This document shows, one piece after another, positions 43,093 through 51,100 of a stretch of DNA of 64,000 nucleotides. Made by a program: the position numbers and the translations under genes. The notes beneath the pieces are model-generated. The model saw only the letters and a program-made list of their open reading frames with translations, had not been told where the DNA came from and searched no databases. Numbering within the stretch: the first letter of the stretch is position 1; each line of letters begins with the position of its first letter. Source of the stretch: Bacillus tequilensis KCTC 13622 (GTDB lineage Bacteria > Bacillota > Bacilli > Bacillales > Bacillaceae); assembly GCF_000507145.1 (NCBI RefSeq), contig NZ_AYTO01000009.1, forward strand, positions 1 through 64,000, given 5' to 3'.

Positions 43093-43968
43093 TTAAGACT
43101 GCTCAGTGTCTTCTGTTGTGCTGCTTTCTTTAGAACCAGATTTGTCAGATGAACCATCCTTTTTCTCACCGGATTTTTCCTCTGTTCCTTTTTCAGTTGG
43201 TCCTCCGCCCTTTTTCTCGGAAGATTGCTGAATGGATTCTTCTGTTTCTTGAGTGGCAGCTTTTTCTTCAGCAGCTGCTGCTTTTTCAATAGAAGAAACC
43301 GGCTTGTCCATAAAGTTCAGCGGGTTCATTGCGACTCCGTCTTTACGGATTTCAAAATGCACGTGGTTTCCGCTGTCTTCGCTGTAAAGGTTCTTGCCAG
43401 ACTTCCCGATGACTTGGTTTTGTTTTACCTTGTCGCCTTGTTCAACACTCACTTCAGAAAGAGATTGATACACAGTCGATAATCCGTCGGCATGTTCTAC
43501 TTCCACAACATATCCCAGCACTGGGTCTTTTTCAGCTTTAACAACCGTACCGCTCAGAGAAGCAGAAACATCGAAATCTTTTCCGTCTTTCTCAGCTAAG
43601 TCAATTCCTTTGCTTAAGCTGTACGTGTTATTATAGGTAACGAGTGCTGCTTCTTTTTCTTCTTTTGCGGCATCGGTTTCATAGAACTTTTTCACAACAG
43701 AAACGTTTTCAGAATCAACAACCGGCATTGCGACATTTTCCATTGACTTTCCTACTTCAACTGCATCGTCGTTGTTGTCATATGCGGAGTTTCCGCCGTT
43801 ATCAGCCAACTGATCCTTTACCTCATCATTTGATACAGATTGATACCAAAGGACAGCTGTTAAAATGACGGCCGCACTGACTAAGTAGATTGCAGGGAAC
43901 ACCCAGCGTTTACGAAAAAACTGCTGAAGTTTTTTGACTTGAGAAGTTTTCTTTTCTTCCTCTCTCAT
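43093..43968 (-). CDS. spoIIQ: Forespore channel protein SpoIIQ
   Basis: Forespore membrane protein that binds SpoIIIAH to form the feeding channel between forespore and mother cell and drives engulfment. One membrane segment at about 20-40 (WVFPAIYLVSAAVILTAVLW), then a LytM-type domain at about 110-225. The domain is inactive: the place of the first metal ligand is Ser (SKGIDLAEKDG), while HVHFEIRKDG is kept. The tail after 230 is low-complexity Lys/Glu/Ser. 291 residues, a little longer than the 283 I recall in strain 168, the difference lying in that tail. Sigma-F promoter upstream. Confidence 0.95.
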   Translation of the reverse strand: MREEEKKTSQVKKLQQFFRKRWVFPAIYLVSAAVILTAVLWYQSVSNDEVKDQLADNGGNSAYDNNDDAVEVGKSMENVAMPVVDSENVSVVKKFYETDAAKEEKEAALVTYNNTYSLSKGIDLAEKDGKDFDVSASLSGTVVKAEKDPVLGYVVEVEHADGLSTVYQSLSEVSVEQGDKVKQNQVIGKSGKNLYSEDSGNHVHFEIRKDGVAMNPLNFMDKPVSSIEKAAAAEEKAATQETEESIQQSSEKKGGGPTEKGTEEKSGEKKDGSSDKSGSKESSTTEDTEQS

Positions 43969-43987
43969 TGTTTCATCACCTCAGCAA

Positions 43988-44017
43988 CATTCTGAACACT
44001 TTTCTGAAAATATATAC
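43988..44017 (-). promoter_or_regulatory. Sigma-F type promoter of spoIIQ
   Basis: On the minus strand GTATA (44017-44013), 15 bases, GTTCAGAATG (43997-43988). It fits the sigma-F pattern GYATA-N15-GGNNANNNTR apart from T for the second G. The start would be just before the GAGGTGATG ribosome site. Confidence 0.65.
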
Positions 44018-44102
44018 ACTTAACCAAAAAAACTTTTTAGATGTAGTTTGCGCAGACTGATACGAAAATATGTCATTTTTTTGAGAGGAGTGCCACAAAC
44101 GT

Positions 44103-44600
44103 ATGAACATGACATTGCGTCTTGCTGAAAATAAAGATCTTGAGGCTGTTGTTGCGATTTACAATTCAACGATTGCTTCTCGAATGGTAACAGCCGATAC
44201 AGAACCGGTAACACCCGAAGACCGGATGGAGTGGTTTTTGGGACATACAGAATCACGTCCGCTCTATGTGGCCGAGGACGAAAATGGGAACGTCGCTGCC
44301 TGGGTCAGTTTTGAAACATTTTACGGAAGGCCGGCCTATAATAAAACAGCGGAGGTCAGCATATACATTGACGAAGCATGCCGCGGCAAAGGCGTTGGAT
44401 CGTATTTGCTCCAGGAAGCGCTTCGCATTGCGCCGGAGCTTGGCATCCGCTCACTAATGGCCTTCATTTTCGGTCATAATAAACCTAGCCTGAAGCTATT
44501 TGAAAAGCACGGATTTTCAGAATGGGGACGATTCCCGGGCATTGCCGAAATGGATGGCAAAAGATACGATTTAAAAATTTTAGGGAGAGAACTGTCATGA
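44103..44600 (+). CDS. ywnH: GNAT acetyltransferase YwnH (phosphinothricin/methionine sulfone type)
   Basis: 165-residue N-acetyltransferase of the Pat group. Acetyl-CoA loop ACRGKGVGSYLLQEAL near 93-108 and the family ends KLFEKHGFSEWGRFPGIAEMDGKRYDL. Relatives acetylate phosphinothricin, methionine sulfoximine or sulfone; the natural substrate here is unknown. ATG 44103 has GAGAGGAGTG ten bases before it; ATG 44109 is the alternative. Four-base overlap with ywnG. Confidence 0.9.
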   Translation: MNMTLRLAENKDLEAVVAIYNSTIASRMVTADTEPVTPEDRMEWFLGHTESRPLYVAEDENGNVAAWVSFETFYGRPAYNKTAEVSIYIDEACRGKGVGSYLLQEALRIAPELGIRSLMAFIFGHNKPSLKLFEKHGFSEWGRFPGIAEMDGKRYDLKILGRELS

Positions 44601-45115
44601 TTAGTCTGGATAAGGATGAAAAAGAGATTGAAAATCATAATGAAGAACATAGCCCCGCTGAACAGGAGATCACACCTGCGGAAACTGAGAGCCATCAGCT
44701 GAGCGCCTCTGCTGTCAAGTCACTGTCAGACATTGCGAAGTGGGGCAAAATTTCAGGCATTTTGCTGATCATTACAGGATCGCTTGTGTCACTGTCTGCT
44801 TTGATGACAGTGCTCGGCGCTATCCCTGGCGTCCTGCTCATTATTTCAGGCGTCTTTCTGATGCGTTCTGCAAAAGCTGCCGCGGAAGCCGAAGGAAATC
44901 TTGCCGGCAGTGCCGGAGAAAGCATGCTTGAGAATTACGGGAAGTTTATTAAGATGCAGCTGTTTTACGCCGCATCCAGTATCGTCACTGGCCTGATTGG
45001 GATCATAATAGTCGTTTTTATGCTGGTGATTATCGGCATTGCCGCCTATGAAAGCACAGATACGCATGAAGATCCCGACTCCTATTATTATGAGGATGAT
45101 CCGGTGTTTGAATAA
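44597..45115 (+). CDS. ywnG: YwnG-like DUF5362 membrane protein
   Basis: 172-residue protein with an acidic N-terminal tail (about 1-45), then hydrophobic segments at about 56-105 (ISGILLIITGSLVSL, GAIPGVLLIISGVFLMRSA) and 130-155. The segment IPGVLLIISGVFLMRSAKAA and LENYGKFIKMQ recur in ywnC at 55325, so the two are paralogs. Start overlaps the ywnH stop. A hairpin at 45142 closes the unit. Function unknown. Confidence 0.78.
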   Translation: MISLDKDEKEIENHNEEHSPAEQEITPAETESHQLSASAVKSLSDIAKWGKISGILLIITGSLVSLSALMTVLGAIPGVLLIISGVFLMRSAKAAAEAEGNLAGSAGESMLENYGKFIKMQLFYAASSIVTGLIGIIIVVFMLVIIGIAAYESTDTHEDPDSYYYEDDPVFE

Positions 45116-45141
45116 ATCAAAAAGATAGACAAAAATAGCAG

Positions 45142-45181
45142 AGGCATGAGTTAGGTATCGACCAGACTCATGCCTTTTTAT
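45142..45181 (+). terminator. Terminator of ywnHG, left border of the inserted operon
   Basis: AGGCATGAGT and ACTCATGCCT arms followed by TTTTT. The pseudaminic acid genes begin 200 bases on. Confidence 0.9.
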
Positions 45182-45315
45182 GATGCTTCTCTGTATTATT
45201 CACTCTCCCCCGCCCCGCAGGATCCACAGTTACAGCCAGCCTCTCCTATTTCAATGAATGGACAAAATTATAGGTGAATCAGATAGGCTAGAGCAAACAC
45301 AGAGTTTTCTTACAA

Positions 45316-45343
45316 GCATATACTCCAATAACCGACATTATTT
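45316..45343 (+). promoter_or_regulatory. Weak sigma-E-like promoter before the pseudaminic acid operon
   Basis: GCATATA, 13 bases, CATTATTT. The -35 box fits the sigma-E pattern fully, the -10 box at five of eight positions with a spacer one base short. The start would be about 28 bases before the first start codon. A sigma-A reading (TATACT at 45319) is as possible. Confidence 0.3.
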
Positions 45344-45377
45344 TATCAATTCAAGAAAGAAGGAAGTGAGTATACTT

Positions 45378-46382
45378 GTGTTTTTCAAAGATAAAAAAAT
45401 ACTCATCATTGGCGGAACAGGCACGATTGGAAAAAGCCTTCTAAAACAAATCCTTAAAGATCAGCCAAAGGTTGTTCGAATATTCAGCAGGGATGAATAT
45501 AAACAATTTATGCTAGAAAACGAAATCGGACCCAGAAGGGATATTAGATTTTTAATAGGCGATGTGCGAGATTATGACCGGGTGTTAAATGCAATGGACA
45601 GCATTGACTACGTCTTCCATACAGCTGCCATGAAGCATGTGCCCGCTTGCGAATACAATCCCTATGAAGCGGTCCTGACAAATATTATAGGAACCAATAA
45701 TGTCATTAAAGCAGCAGTTGCTCAAAACGTGAAAAAGGTCGCTTTCACAAGTTCGGATAAGGCAATATCTCCAACGAATGCATATGGAGCAACAAAACTC
45801 ACAGCTGAAAGATTAATTTCCGCAGCAGAATACAGCAAAGGAAAAGCCGAGACGGTTTTTTCTTGTGTTCGGTTTGGAAATGTAATGGGGTCAAGAGGTT
45901 CCGTGGTTCCATTGTTTACAGAACAAATCTTAACGCAAAAAAAAGTGACTGTTACGGATTTAAACATGAACCGCTTTATGATGACCCTGGATCAGGCAAC
46001 ATCATTATTAATGAGTGCGCTTAAAGAATCTCAAGGCGGCGAAATTTTCATATTAAAGATGCCGGTTATCTCACTGCGCGACTTAGTGACAGTTGTTGTT
46101 GAAGAAACATGCAAAAAACACAATTTGAATGTGGATGAAATTGAAATACAAGAGATCGGGCTGCGCCCCGGAGAAAAAATGTATGAAGAACTTATGACGT
46201 ATGATGAATCGACAATGGCTTTTGATCTGCCTGAAATGTTTGTGATCCCTTCAACATATGGGAAAAGAGATCACTACGCTCAAGCAAAAAAAGCAGCTGA
46301 AGGAACCTATAGTTCAAATGATCAAGAGCAAATTTCAAAAGGAGAAGTCCTTACATTATTAAAATCGCAAAACCTAATTTAA
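45378..46382 (+). CDS. SDR nucleotide-sugar dehydratase/epimerase, PseB/Pal-like
   Basis: First gene of the pseudaminic acid operon. 334 residues from GTG 45378, chosen because GGAAGTGAG lies seven bases before it; the ORF stays open to 45258 but that extension has no site. Rossmann loop IIGGTGTIGKS at 10-20; active-site set TSSDKAISPTNAYGATK with Asp127, Lys128, Tyr136 and Lys140, as in UDP-GlcNAc 4,6-dehydratases of the FlaA1/PseB/CapD group. It makes UDP-4-keto-6-deoxy-L-AltNAc, alone (PseB) or from the ene product of a second SDR (Pal), whose candidate is the next gene. Confidence 0.85.
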   Translation: MFFKDKKILIIGGTGTIGKSLLKQILKDQPKVVRIFSRDEYKQFMLENEIGPRRDIRFLIGDVRDYDRVLNAMDSIDYVFHTAAMKHVPACEYNPYEAVLTNIIGTNNVIKAAVAQNVKKVAFTSSDKAISPTNAYGATKLTAERLISAAEYSKGKAETVFSCVRFGNVMGSRGSVVPLFTEQILTQKKVTVTDLNMNRFMMTLDQATSLLMSALKESQGGEIFILKMPVISLRDLVTVVVEETCKKHNLNVDEIEIQEIGLRPGEKMYEELMTYDESTMAFDLPEMFVIPSTYGKRDHYAQAKKAAEGTYSSNDQEQISKGEVLTLLKSQNLI

Positions 46383-46401
46383 TCTGAGAAGGAAGATGAT
46401 C

Positions 46402-47346
46402 ATGAATATTCTCGTTACCGGTGGAGCAGGTTTTATCGGCAGATGGGTTGTGAAAAAGCTATTAGAAGACGGTCATCAAGTATGGGTGCTGGATGATTTG
46501 TCGAACGGCCGTTTAGAAAATCTAGAAGAATTGAAAAACGCCCCAGGTTTTATTGAGTTTATGAAAGGAGATATAAAAGATCAAAAAACATTAGAAAATC
46601 TTTTCCTGAAACAATTTGACATTTGCTATCATTTGGGCGCAAGCATAAACGTACAAGACAGCATTGATGATCCGAAAACCACATTTGAAAACGACACAAT
46701 CGGTACTTTTAACATTTTAGAATTATGCAAAAAGCATAATGTGAAAGTTGTTTTCATGAGTACCTGTATGGTGTACGACAAAGCTGCATTTGCTGAAGGC
46801 ATTAAAGAAACAGATCCTATTAAACCCGCTTCCCCTTATGCAGGAGCAAAGATCGCAGCTGAAAACATGGTGCTCTCCTATTACCATGCGTATGGTCTGC
46901 CAGCGGTGGTTATCCGTCCGTTCAATACGTATGGGCCTTTCCAGAAAACAGGTGGTGAAGGCGGAGTAGTCGCTATTTTTATAAAAAATAAATTGGACGG
47001 TAAAAAGCTGCATATATATGGTGATGGCACTCAAACCCGTGATCTTTTATATGTAGAGGATTGCGCTAATTTTGTCGTGCAGGCGGGTTATTCCCAAAAA
47101 GCAAATGGTGAAATTATAAACGCAGGCCTCGGAAAAGATATCTCTATTAATGATTTGGCAGAATTAATTGCAGGCGATAAACAAAGCATTCGCCATGTAG
47201 AGCATATACATCCTCAAAGTGAAATTCCAAAATTGCTGTGCAACTACGAAAAAGCAAAGAAAATCCTCAACTGGAGCCCGCAGGTCAGTTTGGAGGAAGG
47301 AATAAGAAAAACAGAGGAATGGATTAAGGGCACGAATCTTATTTAA
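46402..47346 (+). CDS. SDR nucleotide-sugar dehydratase/epimerase, Pen-like candidate
   Basis: 314-residue extended SDR: nucleotide loop VTGGAGFIGRWV at 5-16, Thr121, Tyr146 and Lys150 (STCMVY, then SPYAGAK), NAD(P)-dependent epimerase/dehydratase family with GDGTQTRDLLYVEDCA. Classical Pse pathways need only one SDR. In Bacillus thuringiensis two SDRs (Pen then Pal) share the job, with Pen making UDP-6-deoxy-GlcNAc-5,6-ene; this gene is my candidate for that step. A C4-epimerase is the alternative. ATG 46402 has AAGGAAG seven bases before it; the gap to the first gene is 19 bases. Confidence 0.75.
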   Translation: MNILVTGGAGFIGRWVVKKLLEDGHQVWVLDDLSNGRLENLEELKNAPGFIEFMKGDIKDQKTLENLFLKQFDICYHLGASINVQDSIDDPKTTFENDTIGTFNILELCKKHNVKVVFMSTCMVYDKAAFAEGIKETDPIKPASPYAGAKIAAENMVLSYYHAYGLPAVVIRPFNTYGPFQKTGGEGGVVAIFIKNKLDGKKLHIYGDGTQTRDLLYVEDCANFVVQAGYSQKANGEIINAGLGKDISINDLAELIAGDKQSIRHVEHIHPQSEIPKLLCNYEKAKKILNWSPQVSLEEGIRKTEEWIKGTNLI

Positions 47347-47360
47347 TAGGAGAATTGAAC

Positions 47361-48557
47361 ATGACAAGTGAGAATAAATTGGCCATTACAGGCGGCAAGC
47401 CTGTCAGAGATTCTTATCTTCCTTACGGCAGGCAATCGCTCGATGAAGAAGATATACAATCCGTAGTCGATATTTTAAGAGGAGACTATTTGACGACAGG
47501 ACCAACAATTGCGTTATTCGAAGAAAAAGTCGCTGAATATGCTGGCAGCAGCTATGCCGTTGCCTTTTCCAGCGGAACAGCTGCTTTGCATGCAGCTTGC
47601 TTTGCTGCTGGTATCTCACAGGGTGACGAAGTCATTACTACACCCGTCACATTTGCGGCAAGTGCCAATTGTATTTTATACATGGGCGCCAAACCCGTTT
47701 TCGCTGATATTGACCCGCTCACATACAATATTGACCCTGATTCTGTCGAAAAGCTGATCACTCCAAAAACAAAGGCCATTATACCAGTAGACTTCACGGG
47801 ACAGCCAGTGAATCACGATCAGATTCAAAAAATCGCAAAAGACAATAACTTAATCGTCATTGAAGATGCTGCACATGCATTAGGCGCTTCATATAAAGGG
47901 AAAAAAGTCGGTTCAATCAGTGATATGACAATGTTTAGTTTTCACCCCGTAAAACATATTACAACGGGCGAAGGCGGAATGATAACAACGAATAATAGAA
48001 CATATTATGAGAAACTGCTTCAATTCCGCAGTCACGGGATAACCCGTGATCCTAAAAAGTTAACTCAAAACCACGGCTCGTGGTACTATGAAATGCACTT
48101 CCTTGGTTTCAATTACCGGATGACAGATATCCAAGCTTCATTAGGAATCAGCCAATTGCAAAAATTAGATGATTTTATTAAAAAACGGCACCACCTTGCC
48201 GGGATTTATAACGAAAAACTAAAAACCATCTCCCACATTCAACTGCCAATACAAGATGCAGCCTCAACTTCAAGCTGGCACCTTTATATTATTCAATTAA
48301 AGCTGGATCAGCTAAAAGGAAACCGCGATGATATTTTTAACGCTATGCAAAAAGAAAATATAGGGGTTAACGTTCACTATATACCCGTTTATTTACACCC
48401 TTACTATCAACGTTTAGGATATCCAGCGGGCCTATGTCCACATGCAGAAAATCTATATAAAGGAATCATCACCTTACCTCTGTTTCAATCAATGAACGAA
48501 AAAGATGCAGACGACGTGATCAAAGCATTAAAAAAAGTAGTGGATTATTATTCGTAG
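47361..48557 (+). CDS. pseC: PLP aminotransferase, PseC-like (DegT/DnrJ family)
   Basis: Transfers an amino group to C4 of UDP-4-keto-6-deoxy-L-AltNAc. 398 residues with PLP lysine Lys198 in MFSFHPVKHITTGEGG, phosphate-binding SSGTAALHA near 70-78, and IEDAAHALGASY near 168-179. It also resembles SpsC of the spore polysaccharide operon, but its neighbours point to the pseudaminic acid route. ATG 47361 follows AGGAGAATTGAAC; the TTG at 47355 falls within that spacing. Confidence 0.88.
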   Translation: MTSENKLAITGGKPVRDSYLPYGRQSLDEEDIQSVVDILRGDYLTTGPTIALFEEKVAEYAGSSYAVAFSSGTAALHAACFAAGISQGDEVITTPVTFAASANCILYMGAKPVFADIDPLTYNIDPDSVEKLITPKTKAIIPVDFTGQPVNHDQIQKIAKDNNLIVIEDAAHALGASYKGKKVGSISDMTMFSFHPVKHITTGEGGMITTNNRTYYEKLLQFRSHGITRDPKKLTQNHGSWYYEMHFLGFNYRMTDIQASLGISQLQKLDDFIKKRHHLAGIYNEKLKTISHIQLPIQDAASTSSWHLYIIQLKLDQLKGNRDDIFNAMQKENIGVNVHYIPVYLHPYYQRLGYPAGLCPHAENLYKGIITLPLFQSMNEKDADDVIKALKKVVDYYS

Positions 48558-48568
48558 GAGGTGATGAG

Positions 48569-49318
48569 TTGAAAGTAACGGCTATAATCCAAGCACGGAT
48601 GGGGTCCAGCAGATTGCCAGGCAAAGTATTAAAAAAAGTTTTGAATAAACCTCTGCTGGAATATCAAATTGAAAGAATAAAAAGAGCTGCGCTTATTGAT
48701 GATATTGTGATAGCCACAACGACAAATGAGAATGATAAACCAATTGTCGAGTTAAGTAAGAGATTGTCTCTTACTTATTATTGCGGGTCGGAAAACGATG
48801 TCTTATCAAGATATTACGAAGCAGCAAAAATCAACAAAGCGGAAACGGTCATCCGCTTAACCTCTGACTGCCCTATTATCGATCATCGTGTCATCGACAA
48901 AGCAGTCAAATTTTATCTAGATTCAAATGGCCAATATGATTATGTATCTAACACTCTAGATAGAACGTATCCCCGCGGAATGGATATAGAGGTTTTTTCA
49001 GTTTCAGCATTAGAAAAGGCTCATGCCGAGTCCAGTCTTGAACATGAACGGGAACACGTAACACCCTTTATTTTCCTGAATCCCGGCAGGTTCAAGTTGG
49101 CTAATATCACCTATGACGAAAATCAGAATCAGCATAGGTGGACTGTGGACACACCTGAGGACTTTTTGTTAATCAAAAAAATCATAGAAAAACTATATCC
49201 AACGAATCCTGACTTTAGCTTAGAAGATACTTTAGCATTATTGAACGCATTTCCGGAGTGGTCTTTACTTAACGCCCGAATAGAACAAAAAGAAATCTTA
49301 CAAGACAACAATGACTAG
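48569..49318 (+). CDS. pseF: CMP-pseudaminic acid synthetase (PseF / SpsF family)
   Basis: Cytidylyltransferase that activates pseudaminic acid to CMP-Pse, the last step of the pathway. 249 residues; nucleotide-binding opening IIQARMGSSRLPGKVLKKV at 6-24 and RLTSDCPIID near 96. Start is TTG 48569 with AGGAGGTGATGAG before it. 11-base gap from pseC. The SpsF branch also includes this type, so CMP-sugar specificity is inferred from operon context. Confidence 0.87.
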   Translation: MKVTAIIQARMGSSRLPGKVLKKVLNKPLLEYQIERIKRAALIDDIVIATTTNENDKPIVELSKRLSLTYYCGSENDVLSRYYEAAKINKAETVIRLTSDCPIIDHRVIDKAVKFYLDSNGQYDYVSNTLDRTYPRGMDIEVFSVSALEKAHAESSLEHEREHVTPFIFLNPGRFKLANITYDENQNQHRWTVDTPEDFLLIKKIIEKLYPTNPDFSLEDTLALLNAFPEWSLLNARIEQKEILQDNND

Positions 49319-49342
49319 TTCAAATGATGATGAGGTGCTGTT

Positions 49343-50434
49343 ATGAACATTCTTTTCAGAACAGATGCTTCAATTGAAATAGGCACGGGTCATGTCATGA
49401 GGTGCCTTACGCTTGCTCATGCATTGCGTAAAAAGGGAGCTAACATTACATTTGTTTGCCGAAGCTTACAAGGCCATCTAGCTGAGGTGATTCGCGAACA
49501 GCAGTTTGATCTCATTATGCTCCCAGCGCCTAAAAAGAATGTTTTGATCCCTAAAACAACTCTCCATTCTGATTGGCTCGGTGTCCCTTGGCATGTGGAC
49601 TCAGCTGAAACCAGCCGTGCCATTCAAGACATGAACAAGGAAATCTCCCTTCTTATCATTGATCACTACGCAATTGATATCAATTGGGAGATGGAGGTAA
49701 AAAAAGATGCAAAAAAAATAATGGTGATTGATGACCTTGCTGATCGTTTACATCATTGTGATATTTTATTAGACCAAAATCTTTATCCTCATTATAAAGA
49801 GCGTTATGCCAACCTGGTTCCCAAAAGCTGCAAACAATTTTTAGGGCCGAAATACGTCTTATTGCGAGATGAATTTTATTCATTTCAACCCAATAACAAA
49901 AACTGTGACGGCAGTATAAAAAAGATTTTTGTCTTTTTTGGGGGCACTGATCCCACCAATGAAACGAAAAAGGTTATTCACGCCTTTAAGCAGCTTAACC
50001 TCCATGATATTGAGCTGGATATCGTCATTGGAAATACCAATATCCATAAGAATGACATTGAATCCATTTGCAAAAAACATGACTTTTGCAGCTTTCATTG
50101 CCAAGTGAATCATATTGCAGAATTGATGTACAATGCCGACCTCGCAATAGGTGCGGGCGGGACTTCCGCTTGGGAGCGTTGTTTTCTCGGCCTTCCAGCC
50201 ATCGTAATCACCGTTGCTGAAAATCAAGAACGGATTGCTGAAACGCTTGATCAATTAGGCGCCATTCAATATCTGGGGCCTAAAGAATACGTCAAGGAAT
50301 CAGATATCGTCTCCGCTATGAACGAAATGCTAAATAATCCCTCATCATTAATACAAATGTCACAAAAAGCCCGCATGCTGCTAGAAGGAAATATTGATAA
50401 TCGCCAAAATCTTTTATTGGAAATTTTAACGTAA
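49343..50434 (+). CDS. pseG: UDP-sugar hydrolase PseG-like
   Basis: Removes UDP from UDP-2,4-diacetamido-2,4,6-trideoxy-L-altropyranose. 363 residues of GT-B-like fold: RTDASIEIGTGHVMRCLTLAHAL at 6-28 with the catalytic His of GTGHVMRC, and C-terminal AIGAGGTSAWERCFLGLPAIVI near 270-291. It follows pseF by 24 bases. ATG 49343 follows GAGGTGCTGTT. Confidence 0.88.
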   Translation: MNILFRTDASIEIGTGHVMRCLTLAHALRKKGANITFVCRSLQGHLAEVIREQQFDLIMLPAPKKNVLIPKTTLHSDWLGVPWHVDSAETSRAIQDMNKEISLLIIDHYAIDINWEMEVKKDAKKIMVIDDLADRLHHCDILLDQNLYPHYKERYANLVPKSCKQFLGPKYVLLRDEFYSFQPNNKNCDGSIKKIFVFFGGTDPTNETKKVIHAFKQLNLHDIELDIVIGNTNIHKNDIESICKKHDFCSFHCQVNHIAELMYNADLAIGAGGTSAWERCFLGLPAIVITVAENQERIAETLDQLGAIQYLGPKEYVKESDIVSAMNEMLNNPSSLIQMSQKARMLLEGNIDNRQNLLLEILT

Positions 50435-50449
50435 GGAAGGGATAAATCT

Positions 50450-51037
50450 GTGTTCAAATATTCCCTTAGGACATTAAAAGAAAAAGACTTAGACACAGTC
50501 CTCCATTGGCGGAACGATGATAGAATCAGACAATCAATGTATAACGACCAAATCATTACGGAAAAACAGCACCATCAATGGTTCGAGAAAGTGAATTCCT
50601 CGAAAACAGAACATTATTTTATCTTTACAATAAATCATACTGACATCGGCTTTGTCAGTTTTAAAGATGTTGACCATAAAAATCGCCATTGCTATTGGGG
50701 TTTTTATATCGGAGAGGCCCAGAGTCCAAAAGGGTCCGGTTCTGTCATGGGGTTTTTAGCATTAGAATGGGCGTTTCAACAGCTGGAGATTGAGAAAGTA
50801 TATGGAGAAGTCCTGTCGAATAACGAAAAAAGTTTGTCCTATCACCAATCATTCGGTTTTAGCAAAGAGGGTCACTTTCGAAACCATATCGTAAGGAATA
50901 ACAACTATCTTGATGTGATCCGATACGGTCTTTTAAAGGAAGAATGGGAAGCAGCAAAGCCAAAAGTAATGAAGAAATTAGCTGCAAGAGGAATAGATGG
51001 AAAAGATATTGATACAAATTTTCATAACATGACTTGA
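50450..51037 (+). CDS. pseH: N-acetyltransferase PseH-like
   Basis: GNAT enzyme of 195 residues that acetylates N4 of the 4-amino sugar made by PseC. N-terminal DLDTVLHWRNDDRIRQSMYN near 13-32 and the acetyl-CoA region KGSGSVMGFLALEWAFQQLE near 94-113 are typical of the RimJ-like/PseH group; FLSYHQSFGF analogue SLSYHQSFGFSKEGHFRNHI follows. Start is GTG 50450 after GGAAGGGATAAATCT. The tail beyond residue 170 is extra and Lys-rich. Confidence 0.85.
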   Translation: MFKYSLRTLKEKDLDTVLHWRNDDRIRQSMYNDQIITEKQHHQWFEKVNSSKTEHYFIFTINHTDIGFVSFKDVDHKNRHCYWGFYIGEAQSPKGSGSVMGFLALEWAFQQLEIEKVYGEVLSNNEKSLSYHQSFGFSKEGHFRNHIVRNNNYLDVIRYGLLKEEWEAAKPKVMKKLAARGIDGKDIDTNFHNMT

Positions 51038-51100
51038 ATGATGTTTTATGCCCTTTGGCTTTTATGGTCGGTATTCCTGTAAATAAAAGGAGGTGCAAAA

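Noticed and set aside
45196..45264. Minus-strand Cys/Gly fragment ending GEAGCNCGSCGAGESE at the left border of the pseudaminic acid operon
   Set aside because: Looks like the end of a Cys-rich protein, but the frame is closed by a stop 22 codons upstream with no start. Too short to call a gene remnant.
45182..45377. Transposon or tRNA attachment site at the left border of the pseudaminic acid operon
   Set aside because: No tRNA, inverted repeats of a transposon, or clear direct repeat with the right border could be seen by eye.
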